Positions 51,170-58,612 of a DNA stretch of 64,000 bases are shown piece by piece; the first letter of the stretch is position 1, and every line of letters begins with the position of its first letter. Location of the stretch: assembly GCF_900105055.1 (NCBI RefSeq), contig NZ_FNTA01000004.1:5053501-5117500 (forward strand), in the 5' to 3' direction. The notes beneath the pieces are model-generated. The model was not told the DNA's origin. It did not search any database and saw only the letters and a list, made by a program, of their open reading frames with translations. The DNA is from Amycolatopsis lurida (GTDB lineage: Bacteria; Actinomycetota; Actinomycetes; Mycobacteriales; Pseudonocardiaceae). A program made the translations under genes and the position numbers.

Positions 51170-52018
51170 TCAAGGCAGTGTGCGTGAGACGTGCGCGGCC
51201 GCGGCCTCGCCCAGCCGCGCGTGCAGCGTGAAGAACAGGTCCGCCGCGCGGATCCCCGCCCAGCCCGGTGGCAGCAGTTCGGCGGGCAGACCGGGGTCGA
51301 GGTAGGGCAGCCGGCGCCAGTCGGTCAGCACGCGGACGTAGTCGGCGAACGCTTCGGCCTCGTCCGTGGTCTTGCGCCGCTGCCACCGCCGCAGCGCGGC
51401 CGCGTGCTCGTCGAGGAACGCGGTGTACAGCGACTCGAGCTGATCGAGGTCCCACCATTCGCGGATCTTCTCCCGCACGTCGCCGAACGCGAGGTGCTCG
51501 GCGTGGAAGAGATCGGCGTAGCCCTCGAGGTCGAGCCGTCGCAGCATGTCGGAGGTCGCGTCGCGCAGATGCGCGGGCGCGATCCAGACCCCGGACGACG
51601 CCGTCCCGAAGCCGAGCCGGGCGAGCTGTGTGCGAAGAACGTGCCTTTTGTGCCGTTCGGCTTCCGGGACGGAGAACACCGCGAGCAGCCAGCCGTCGCC
51701 GGGGGTGGCGCGTTCGCGGCGGAAGATCCGCTCGTCGCCTTCGCGCAGGATCGCCAGCGCGGTTTCGGAAAGTTCGTAGCCCGCGGCCCCGTTCCGGCGT
51801 ACCGCGGAAAGGATCCCGCGCCGTTTCAGCCGGGAGATAGACGACCGGACGGCCGGTTCCTCGACGTCCACGCCCGCCAGCAGATCGATCAGGGACCGGA
51901 CGGAGAGCCAGCCGCCCTCGCCGCGGGAATAGAGTCCGTACACGGTCACGATCAGCTGGCGCGGTTGCGCCGTCCGCCCCGCGCCGTCGACTTCGGTTGC
52001 CTCCGACACGGCCGTCAC
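51170..52018 (-). CDS. paaX: PaaX-family transcriptional regulator
   Basis: This 282-residue regulator has a winged-helix N-terminus (VEEPAVRSSISRLKRRGILS, about 51-70), the central PaaX domain (GDGWLLAVFSVPEAERHKRH) and the PaaX C-terminal domain (EWWDLDQLESLYTAFLDEH). The family senses aryl-CoA esters such as phenylacetyl-CoA. Lying beside the aryl-CoA module, it probably represses that module. GTG start; the convergent ridA is separated by a long palindrome. Confidence 0.92.
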   Translation of the reverse strand: MTAVSEATEVDGAGRTAQPRQLIVTVYGLYSRGEGGWLSVRSLIDLLAGVDVEEPAVRSSISRLKRRGILSAVRRNGAAGYELSETALAILREGDERIFRRERATPGDGWLLAVFSVPEAERHKRHVLRTQLARLGFGTASSGVWIAPAHLRDATSDMLRRLDLEGYADLFHAEHLAFGDVREKIREWWDLDQLESLYTAFLDEHAAALRRWQRRKTTDEAEAFADYVRVLTDWRRLPYLDPGLPAELLPPGWAGIRAADLFFTLHARLGEAAAAHVSRTLP

Positions 52019-52079
52019 CCGATCACCATAACAACGACGCCGTGCTCATGTTTCGGCCGTGACCGAAGCGTTCCGCACT

Positions 52080-52091
52080 TAGCGTCACGGT
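52080..52091 (+). promoter_or_regulatory. Leaderless promoter -10 of the small P450-like gene
   Basis: TAGCGT (52080-52085) is followed by 6 nt and the ATG at 52092; no ribosome site is present. A palindrome TTCGGCCGTGACCGAA lies about 15 bp upstream, in the gap shared with paaX. Confidence 0.45.
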
Positions 52092-52763
52092 ATGGAGAAT
52101 CCGCTGATCGAAGCCCCCGTCCCGCCGGTGCCCCAGGACGTCGAGCCGGGTGGTGTCCGGTGGTTGCGGGCGAACGTCGCCCGGTTCAGCCGGCCGGAGG
52201 ACCACGCGCGGCGCCGGACGCTGGTGCTCGCCGAACTCGCGCCAATGGATTCCTTGCGGGACAAGGCTTTCGCGCTCGCCAGGGAAATGCGGGACGCGCC
52301 GGTGGAGCGGACTGTGTGGACGGTCCCGGTGGCCGTGCTGGCCGCCGAGCTCGGCCTGCCGGACGTTTCCCGCGACGTCGCGACGGTTTCCGGCGCCTAC
52401 CATCCGCACACGGAGATCGGGGCCGACGCCGAGGAGGCCATGCGGCGGCTGATCGAAACCTGCGGCGAAGTCGACGAGCGGACGGCCGCGCGGATCGGGC
52501 TTCTGGTGCAGGCCTGTGACGCGACGGCCAAGCTGCTCGGCAAGGCGCTGGCCGCCCACCTGCCCGGTGAGGACGTCGAAGATCTGCTCGACCGGGTCCT
52601 GCGTGAGGATCCGCCGGTCCGGGTCACCCGGCGGTGGTCCGGTGGCGAAGTGGTCGAGGTGGACCTGGCGGAACGTCCGTTCGGAGCAGGGCCCAAGCGG
52701 TGCCCCGGGGAAACGCAGGCGCGGCAAGTGGCCGCGGGGATTCTCGACGCGCTCCTGTGCTAA
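52092..52763 (+). CDS. Miniature cytochrome P450-like protein
   Basis: This 223-residue protein looks like a P450 reduced to about half size. It keeps a C-helix-like ARFSRPEDHARRRTLV (about 30-45), VPVAVLAAELGLPDV, an I-helix-like RIGLLVQACDATAKLLGKAL (about 136-155) and a heme-ligand loop FGAGPKRCPGE (Cys near 201) that satisfies the P450 cysteine signature. The K-helix ExxR glutamate appears to be Arg in DRVLREDPPV, and the region between K helix and heme loop is nearly all missing. No frameshift is seen, so it seems intact, not a decayed gene. Function unknown. Confidence 0.72.
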   Translation: MENPLIEAPVPPVPQDVEPGGVRWLRANVARFSRPEDHARRRTLVLAELAPMDSLRDKAFALAREMRDAPVERTVWTVPVAVLAAELGLPDVSRDVATVSGAYHPHTEIGADAEEAMRRLIETCGEVDERTAARIGLLVQACDATAKLLGKALAAHLPGEDVEDLLDRVLREDPPVRVTRRWSGGEVVEVDLAERPFGAGPKRCPGETQARQVAAGILDALLC

Positions 52764-52800
52764 GACTTACCCCGGTCATCTGGAACTGGGGAGTCTTTCG

Positions 52801-53151
52801 ATGCTGTATTTCAATGGTTTCTTCGGCGTTCTCACGCTCGGTCTGTGGATCTTCTGCATCGTCGACGTGATCACCACCGACGAGGGATCGTGCCGCAACA
52901 TGCCGAAGGGGATGTGGCTGCTGCTGGTGCTGCTCGTCCCGTTGATCGGCTCGATCGTCTGGCTGGTCGCCGGTCGTCCGCAGCACGCCGCCCGCGCCCC
53001 GCGCGGCCGCTTCGAGCGTGAGACCCCGGCGTTCCCGGAGTACGACCGGCCGGGCCGCTTCGCCGCGACGAGCGCCGAGGACGACGAAGAATTCCTGCGC
53101 AAGTGCCGGGAGCGCGCCGAAGAACAACGCCGCAAGGCCCGTGAAGGCTGA
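52801..53151 (+). CDS. Small PLDc_N-type membrane protein
   Basis: This 116-residue protein has two membrane helices (about 3-24 and 37-56) with the phospholipase D N-terminal-like motif VDVITTDEGSCRNMPKGMWL between them, then a charged tail ending EEFLRKCRERAEEQRRKARE. It has no catalytic HKD motif, so it is not a phospholipase. The ATG follows GGGGAG by 7 nt. Length is normal for the actinobacterial family; function unknown. Confidence 0.85.
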   Translation: MLYFNGFFGVLTLGLWIFCIVDVITTDEGSCRNMPKGMWLLLVLLVPLIGSIVWLVAGRPQHAARAPRGRFERETPAFPEYDRPGRFAATSAEDDEEFLRKCRERAEEQRRKAREG

Positions 53152-53190
53152 GTAGCCTCGGTATCGAGAAGATCGACACTGGAGGAAAAG

Positions 53191-53607
53191 TTGTCCGAAG
53201 CGCTCGACTGGAACAAGAACATCATCAAGGAGTTCCGCGAGAACGAGGGGAAGGTCGGCGGTCCGTTCGAGGGCGGTTCGCTGCTGCTCCTCACCACCAC
53301 CGGGGCGAAGAGCGGCGAGCCTCGCACGTCGCCGCTCGCGTACGCGGAGGAGGACGGCAAGTACGTCGTCGCCGCGTCGTACGCCGGGGCGGACAAGAAC
53401 CCGGCCTGGTACCACAACATCCTGGCGAACCCGAAGGTCACCGTCGAGGTCGGCACGGAGAAGTTCGAGGCGACCGCGACCGTCGTACTCGAAGACCGCG
53501 CCGAGCGTGACCGGCTCTACGCCAAGATGGTCAGCCTGATGCCGGGCTTCGCCGACTACGAGAAGAAGACCGATCGGGTGATCCCGATCGTCACGATCTC
53601 CCGCTGA
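53191..53607 (+). CDS. Deazaflavin (F420)-dependent nitroreductase family protein
   Basis: This 138-residue protein belongs to the Ddn/split beta-barrel family. Key segments are LLLLTTTGAKSGEPRTSPLA (about 32-51), which binds the F420 phosphate side, and NPAWYHNILANPKVTVEVGT (about 71-90). It probably reduces quinones or other electrophiles with reduced F420. TTG start with GGAGGA 4 nt upstream. It is the third of three co-directional genes, and a palindrome follows its stop. Confidence 0.92.
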   Translation: MSEALDWNKNIIKEFRENEGKVGGPFEGGSLLLLTTTGAKSGEPRTSPLAYAEEDGKYVVAASYAGADKNPAWYHNILANPKVTVEVGTEKFEATATVVLEDRAERDRLYAKMVSLMPGFADYEKKTDRVIPIVTISR

Positions 53608-53609
53608 TC

Positions 53610-53679
53610 TCCCGCATTCAGCCCTCTGGATGCGGTACTCGCGCCGGCGACTACCGCATCCAGAGGACGAAACGCGGGA
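53610..53679. terminator. Palindrome between convergent F420-protein and BBE genes
   Basis: Arms about 53610-53641 and 53648-53679 pair over roughly 30 bp with a few mismatches. The right arm matches 40399 onwards for 22 nt, so this is a second copy of that repeat element. Confidence 0.68.
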
Positions 53680-53682
53680 GGA

Positions 53683-55017
53683 TCACCCCGCGTCACGCGC
53701 CGGTGCGACGTTATGGGTCAGCCGGAACCGGTTCGCCGGGTCGACGGCCGCCTTGACCTCGGCCAGCCGCCGCAGATCGGCCGGGGAGTACACCTTGGCC
53801 GCCTCCTCGCCCGCCGCGCTCTCGCCGTAGACGAAGGTCAGCAGCTTGCCTGTCGACCAGGGCTTCAGCGCGTCGAACAGCTTCGCGTGCGCGCTCCGGA
53901 TCTCGGTGATCGAAGCGTCGTCCACCACGGACAGCGCCCGGACGGTGAAGCTCGCCTCACGGTCCCAGCCGACGCCGGGGTGCTCAGGTGCGTCGGACAG
54001 CGCGCCGCCGAGCAGATCCAGCAGGACGACGGTCGGCACCGGGGCGTCCGGGCCGGCGTGTTCGAGGATCGCGTCGAGCATCGTGTCGTTGAGTTCGGAC
54101 ACGGTGGCGTTGTCGGCGCGGTAGCCGTGCGGGAAGGGCGGCTCGTTCGCGATCTTGCCCGATTCGGTGAACGGGATTTCGGCGAGCGTGTCACCCAGCA
54201 CGGGGGCGGCGGCGCGCAGCGGGGCGACGAGGCGCTCGCCCTCGGCGGCGTCGCCGAGATAGGCGACCCGGATCTGCGCGACGTGCTGCCCGCGCAGCGG
54301 TTCGGGCACCATCGGCAGGTCTGGCATCGGGACCATGCCCAGCGACGACGTCATCTCGCGCGGCATCCCCGCCGCCCAGTCGCGCCACGCGTGGAGCACC
54401 GCGGACAGCGATTCGGTGCCGAATTGCAGGCTGCCGCCGTACAGCCGGGTGACCGGGACGAGCCGGAACTCCAGCGCCGTGACGATCCCGAAGTTGTCGC
54501 GACCGCCGCGCAGTGCCCAGAACAGGTCGCTTTCGGTGTCCGGCGTGGCGCGGCGCAGCTGTCCGTCGGCGGTCACCACCTCGATCGCGGTCACCTGGTC
54601 CGCGGCCAGGCCGTACTTGCGGCCGAGCAGGCTGAACCCGCCGCCGAGGGTGTAGCCGACGACTCCGACGCCGGGGAAGGAGCCGCTCAGTGGCGCGAGC
54701 CCGTGCTCCGCGGCCGCTTCGATGACCGCACCCCAGCGCACGCCCGCTTCGACGCGTGCGACGCCGTCTTCGATCCGGATCCCGGTCATGCGGGGCGTGG
54801 TGACGAGGACACCACCCGCGAAGGGGACGCCCACGCCGTGCCCCGTCGAGTGGACCGCGATCGGGAGGTCGTGCTCGACGGCGTGACGGACGGCCTCGAC
54901 GACGTCGGCGGCCGAAGCGGCGGGCACGATGACGTCGGGACGGCGGGGCACTGCGGTCTGGAAACCGGCGAGTTCGTTGTCGTAATCCGGGTCGCCGGAG
55001 CGGAGCATCGTGGTCAT
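53683..55017 (-). CDS. FAD-linked oxidase (BBE-like)
   Basis: This 444-residue flavoprotein has the PCMH FAD-binding domain (IVPAASAADVVEAVRHAVEH about 30-49; PIAVHSTGHGVGVPFAGGVL, where the His may bind FAD covalently; GVVGYTLGGGFSLLGRKYGL about 120) and a short C-terminal berberine-bridge segment (PANRFRLTHNVAPA). No secretion signal is seen. It is divergent from a LysR gene that likely controls it. Substrate could be a sugar, alcohol or natural product. Confidence 0.88.
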   Translation of the reverse strand: MTTMLRSGDPDYDNELAGFQTAVPRRPDVIVPAASAADVVEAVRHAVEHDLPIAVHSTGHGVGVPFAGGVLVTTPRMTGIRIEDGVARVEAGVRWGAVIEAAAEHGLAPLSGSFPGVGVVGYTLGGGFSLLGRKYGLAADQVTAIEVVTADGQLRRATPDTESDLFWALRGGRDNFGIVTALEFRLVPVTRLYGGSLQFGTESLSAVLHAWRDWAAGMPREMTSSLGMVPMPDLPMVPEPLRGQHVAQIRVAYLGDAAEGERLVAPLRAAAPVLGDTLAEIPFTESGKIANEPPFPHGYRADNATVSELNDTMLDAILEHAGPDAPVPTVVLLDLLGGALSDAPEHPGVGWDREASFTVRALSVVDDASITEIRSAHAKLFDALKPWSTGKLLTFVYGESAAGEEAAKVYSPADLRRLAEVKAAVDPANRFRLTHNVAPARDAG

Positions 55018-55073
55018 GTCCCCAGCTTGATCCCGATTCGGTCAGAAGTCCAAGATCTGGTTCATCTGGCAAC

Positions 55074-55087
55074 TAGAATCATCGGTT
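55074..55087 (+). promoter_or_regulatory. Leaderless promoter -10 of the LysR gene
   Basis: TAGAAT (55074-55079) is followed by 8 nt and the ATG at 55088. The 70-bp gap to the divergent BBE gene is expected to hold the LysR binding site; no clear T-N11-A palindrome stood out. Confidence 0.5.
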
Positions 55088-55972
55088 ATGGAACTTCGCC
55101 AGCTCGAATACTTCGTCGCGGTGGCCGAGGAAGCGAACTTCACCCGAGCCGCCGAGCGGCTGCACGTCGCGCAACCCGGCGTCAGCGCCCAGATCCGCCG
55201 CCTCGAACGCGAACTCGGGCAGCCGTTGCTCGACCGGTCGGCCAGGGCGGTGCGGCTGACCGAGGTCGGCGCCGCCGCGCTCCCGCACGCCCGGGCCGCG
55301 CTCGCCGCCATCGCCGGCGTGCGGCAGGCGGTCGACGATCTGACCGGGCTGGTCCGCGGTCAGGTCGCGATGGGCATGGTGTCCTCGCGTGGCCCGGTCA
55401 ACCTGCCGGATCTGCTCGCGCGGTTCCACGAGCGTCACCCGGCGGTCGACATCACGCTCGCCGAGGCGACCTCCGACATCCTGCTCGCGGGGGTCGCCGA
55501 CGGCCGGTTCGACGTCGCGCTGATCGGGGTCTCCGGCGAACCGCCGCCGGGGATCGGCCTGGAGGTCGTCCTCGACGAGCCGCTCGTCGTCATCTCCGGG
55601 CCGGAGGATCCGCTCACCGGGCAGGCCACGATCACGCTGTCGGAGCTGGAAGGCCGTTCCCTGGTGAGCCTGCCGAAGGGCACCGGCATGCGCGCGATCG
55701 TCGACGCGGCGTTCCTCGCCGACAGCGCCCAGCCGAGGGTGACCCTGGAGGCGGGCGACCCGAACGTCGTCGCCGAACTGGTCGGGCGCGGGCTCGGTGT
55801 CGCCGTGGTGCCGATGTCTCTGGCGACGCACTACACGGAACTGCACGCCATGGAGATCACGCGGCCCGCCGGGCTGCGCGCGAAACTGGCGCTGGCTTGG
55901 CGGACGGAGGGGCCGGTCAGCCCCGCCGCCCGCGTGTTCATCAGTCAGGCACGGGCGCTGCTCGGGTTGTGA
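55088..55972 (+). CDS. LysR-family transcriptional regulator
   Basis: This 294-residue regulator starts MELRQLEYFVAVAEEANFTR and has the classical N-terminal HTH (AAERLHVAQPGVSAQIRRLE, about 21-40), with the C-terminal effector domain of the periplasmic-binding type. It is divergent from the BBE-like oxidase and probably activates it. Its end overlaps the convergent methyltransferase gene by 32 bp. Confidence 0.94.
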   Translation: MELRQLEYFVAVAEEANFTRAAERLHVAQPGVSAQIRRLERELGQPLLDRSARAVRLTEVGAAALPHARAALAAIAGVRQAVDDLTGLVRGQVAMGMVSSRGPVNLPDLLARFHERHPAVDITLAEATSDILLAGVADGRFDVALIGVSGEPPPGIGLEVVLDEPLVVISGPEDPLTGQATITLSELEGRSLVSLPKGTGMRAIVDAAFLADSAQPRVTLEAGDPNVVAELVGRGLGVAVVPMSLATHYTELHAMEITRPAGLRAKLALAWRTEGPVSPAARVFISQARALLGL

Positions 55973-57005
55973 GCCGCCACAGCGATGTGACCTCCTTCGC
56001 GTCGGCTCGCGGATGCCGCGGGCGGATGTCCTCCCGCCCCCGGACTTCGAGGCCGGACCGCTCGAACCCGCCGAGGAGTTCTTCGCGCGTGCGCAGACCC
56101 AGCAGTTCCGCGAGGTCGGACAGGATCAGCCACGCCTCCCCGCCGGGTTCGAGGTGCCGGGGAAGCCGGTCGAGGAAAGCCTTGAGCATCCGGCTTCCCG
56201 GGTCGTAGACGGCGCGTTCGAGCGGGGTGTGCGCGCGGACGGGCAGCCACGGCGGATTGCAGACGACCAGCGGCGCGCGGCCCGGCGGGAACACGTCCGC
56301 GTGGCGGGTTTCGATCCCGCCGAAACCGAGACGCGCGAAGTTCTCCCGCGCGCAGGCTAGCGCCCGCGGCTCGTTGTCCGTCGCGACCACGCGCTCGACC
56401 CCTCGACGCGCGAGGACCGCGGCGAGCACCCCGGTGCCGGTGCCGATGTCGAACGCCAATCGCTTGGCGGGCAACGGAGTTCTCGCCACCAGATCGACGT
56501 ACTCGCCGCGGACGGGGGAGAAGACCCCGTGATGCGGATGGATCTTCGCGCCGAGCGCCGGGATCTCGACGCCCTTCACCCGCCACTCGTGCGCGCCGAT
56601 GACGCCCAGCAGCTCACGCAAGGAAACCAGCGACGGGGTTTCGGACGGGCCGTACACCTCGGCGCAGGCTTCGCGCACGTCGGGCCCGCGGCGCAACGGC
56701 AGGACGTGGCCGGGGTCCAGCGGGACCAGCAGCCTGCCGAGGATCCGCGCCCGGCGCGCCCGATGGTTCAGCTGGTCCCGAAAGGGTTTCCCGGCGGCCG
56801 TGCCGCAACGCCGGGACATCGCGGCGAGGAGGTTCCGCGCGCCGGGGAAATCGCCGTGCCAGGCGAGACCGGTGCCGGACGCGGCGAGCCGGAACGCCTC
56901 GCCGGCGGTGATGCGATCGTCGACGGCGACGACGGGACGGGGCATTTTCGTGCCGACGGTGGTCAGCCAGCGCCGACCACCGTCCTTTGTGGACAGGGGG
57001 TTCAT
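55941..57005 (-). CDS. Class I SAM-dependent methyltransferase (HemK/RlmG-like)
   Basis: This 354-residue protein has an N-terminal region of about 170 residues and a methyltransferase domain with motif I LAFDIGTGTGVLAAVLARRG (about 182-201) and the catalytic-type motif IV VVCNPPWLPVRAHTPLERAV (about 248). NPPW/NPPY motifs modify amino groups of adenine, guanine or glutamine, so the target may be rRNA or a protein. Starts at ATG 57005; an upstream 125-bp leader holds a GC hairpin (57026-57049). Confidence 0.85.
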   Translation of the reverse strand: MNPLSTKDGGRRWLTTVGTKMPRPVVAVDDRITAGEAFRLAASGTGLAWHGDFPGARNLLAAMSRRCGTAAGKPFRDQLNHRARRARILGRLLVPLDPGHVLPLRRGPDVREACAEVYGPSETPSLVSLRELLGVIGAHEWRVKGVEIPALGAKIHPHHGVFSPVRGEYVDLVARTPLPAKRLAFDIGTGTGVLAAVLARRGVERVVATDNEPRALACARENFARLGFGGIETRHADVFPPGRAPLVVCNPPWLPVRAHTPLERAVYDPGSRMLKAFLDRLPRHLEPGGEAWLILSDLAELLGLRTREELLGGFERSGLEVRGREDIRPRHPRADAKEVTSLWRLTTRAAPVPD

Positions 57006-57025
57006 GATTTCCGTTCCTGGATCCG

Positions 57026-57049
57026 CCCGCGGCGAAGTAACCCCGCGGG
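57026..57049 (-). promoter_or_regulatory. GC hairpin in the leader of the methyltransferase gene
   Basis: CCCGCGG (57026-57032) and CCGCGGG (57043-57049) can pair around a 10-nt loop, 21 nt before the start codon. A short in-frame leader (GTG near 57120, 11 codons) lies before it. This may be chance in such GC-rich DNA. Confidence 0.3.
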
Positions 57050-57130
57050 CGTGGCTCGTCGGGGGACAAGGTCAGGAACGGCGGCTAGCGGACCACCGCG
57101 GCATGAACCGGTGTCGACACGAACCCGAGT

Positions 57131-57955
57131 TTACCGGAACGCCGCGGCGTGCTCGGCCACCCAGACCTCGAAGTCCAGCCCCGGCCTGCCGGTGACGTCC
57201 TGGACGGTGGAGGTGACCTCGCCCGGTTTCGTCACCAGCTCCCGCAATCCGGCCAGCATCGTTTCGACGATGAACTCCGGCATCTTGGCGAGCATGGCCG
57301 CACGTGCTTCTTCGAGCGGGATCTCTTCCCAGCGCGCCGGGCGTCCCGCGGCCTCGCCGATGATCCGGACCTGCTCGGCCTGCGTCATCGGGCGGGTGCC
57401 GGTGAGCGTGTACTTCGCCCCCGCGTGCCCGTCGCCGGTCAGCGCTTCGACGGCCACCGCGGCGATGTCCTTCTCGTGGATCAGCGGCATCGACGCCTCG
57501 CCGTACGCGCCGCGGACCACGCCGTCCGCGCGGATCGACGACGCCCAGCCGAGGGTGTTGGCCGCGAATCCGTGCGGCCGCAGGAAAGTCCATTCCAGCC
57601 CCGCGGCTTCGATCGACTCCTCGACGGTGCGATGCCAGGCGCCGATGGCGTTGTCCTGCTCCGCCGGCGAATCGTCGACTGCGCCCGAGGAAAGGAACAC
57701 CACGCGCTTCACGCGCTCCCCGAGCAACGACACCGTGGGGACCAGGGCCTCGGCGGAGCCGGAGAGCATCAGGAACACGGTGTCGACGCCGTCGAGTGCC
57801 GGTGCGATCGTTTCCGGTTTCGCCAGGTCACCGCGGACGCCGTCGGCAGGCGGATTCCGGCTCAGCGGCCGGACCGGGACGTCTCGCGCCCGCAACTGGG
57901 TTACCACCTGCGAGCCGACGTTGCCCGTGGCGCCCGCGACCAGGATCGGCTTCAT
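57131..57955 (-). CDS. NmrA-like NAD(P)-binding protein
   Basis: This 274-residue atypical short-chain dehydrogenase has the N-terminal nucleotide motif VAGATGNVGSQVVTQLRARD (about 6-25) and the segment TVFLMLSGSAEALVPTVSLL. The active-site Tyr of classical SDRs is not in place, as in NmrA/QorB-type redox sensors and quinone oxidoreductases. The ATG overlaps the ABM gene stop by 4 bp. The pair is divergent from soxR, so it is probably induced by redox-active compounds. Confidence 0.88.
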   Translation of the reverse strand: MKPILVAGATGNVGSQVVTQLRARDVPVRPLSRNPPADGVRGDLAKPETIAPALDGVDTVFLMLSGSAEALVPTVSLLGERVKRVVFLSSGAVDDSPAEQDNAIGAWHRTVEESIEAAGLEWTFLRPHGFAANTLGWASSIRADGVVRGAYGEASMPLIHEKDIAAVAVEALTGDGHAGAKYTLTGTRPMTQAEQVRIIGEAAGRPARWEEIPLEEARAAMLAKMPEFIVETMLAGLRELVTKPGEVTSTVQDVTGRPGLDFEVWVAEHAAAFR

Positions 57956-58560
57956 GCCGCCACCGCCGAGAAGACCGGGCGGTACCGCTTGACCGACCCG
58001 CCCGACATCCCCGGGTAGGTCTGCACCTTCTTCCACAGGTCCGTCGTCCCGATGCCGTCGGCGCCGGGTGCCGCGAGCGCGGCGAGGTGGGCTTCGGCGC
58101 TGGCCCATTCGGCGTAGTTCAGCACCCTGGTCCCGTCGGTGCTCACGTGGAAGAACCCCGAGATCCCGCCTTCGGGACGCGCGGGTTCGGACGCCAGCGC
58201 TTCGAAGACGAGGTCGATCCAGTCGCGTTGCCGCTGCTCGTCGGGTCCTTCGAACTCGACCGAGACGATCACGAGGCAGCCGGGCGCGCCCTCGCCGCGC
58301 TGTCCGCGGTAGAGGCGGAACACTGGCGCGCCATCCAGGCCCTGGATGGCGTCTTCGCTGGTCCACTGCTCGTAAGTGAAGGCGCCGTCGTGGTCGATGC
58401 CTTCGTACGCGGTGAAGGAAACGAGTCCGTCGTGGCTCTTGAACGCCGCCCGTGCCGCGTCGGCGTCCGGCCATTCCCGCGCCACCACCACCGTCGACTC
58501 GTCCGGTGTCGGCCAATGTCCGTTGTGGATGGTCATTTCGGAGGTCCCCTGTGCGGTCAT
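57952..58560 (-). CDS. ABM-type (antibiotic biosynthesis monooxygenase-like) dimeric alpha-beta barrel protein
   Basis: This 202-residue protein contains two ferredoxin-like repeats: STVVVAREWPDADAARAAFK with FTYEQWTSEDA, and CLVIVSVEFEGPDEQRQRDW with RVLNYAEWASAEAHLAALAA. The FHVSTDGTRVLNYAEW segment is the usual ABM signature. Such cofactor-free proteins oxidise or bind quinones. The ATG at 58560 fits a leaderless MerR-type promoter; a later ATG at 58536 is in frame. It lies divergent from soxR and is likely its target. Confidence 0.82.
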   Translation of the reverse strand: MTAQGTSEMTIHNGHWPTPDESTVVVAREWPDADAARAAFKSHDGLVSFTAYEGIDHDGAFTYEQWTSEDAIQGLDGAPVFRLYRGQRGEGAPGCLVIVSVEFEGPDEQRQRDWIDLVFEALASEPARPEGGISGFFHVSTDGTRVLNYAEWASAEAHLAALAAPGADGIGTTDLWKKVQTYPGMSGGSVKRYRPVFSAVAA

Positions 58561-58566
58561 GGCTCC

Positions 58567-58605
58567 AGCATGAAACTTAAACAAGGGTTCAAGTCAAGCT
58601 AGGAT
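58567..58605. promoter_or_regulatory. SoxR operator within divergent promoters
   Basis: ACTTAAAC (58575-58582) and GTTCAAGT (58587-58594) are inverted repeats with one mismatch. On the minus strand they lie in a 19-bp spacer between TTGACT (58597-58592) and CATGCT (58572-58567), the long spacer typical of MerR-family activation. TAGGAT (58600-58605) is the soxR -10. Confidence 0.75.
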
Positions 58606-58612
58606 CGTGACC

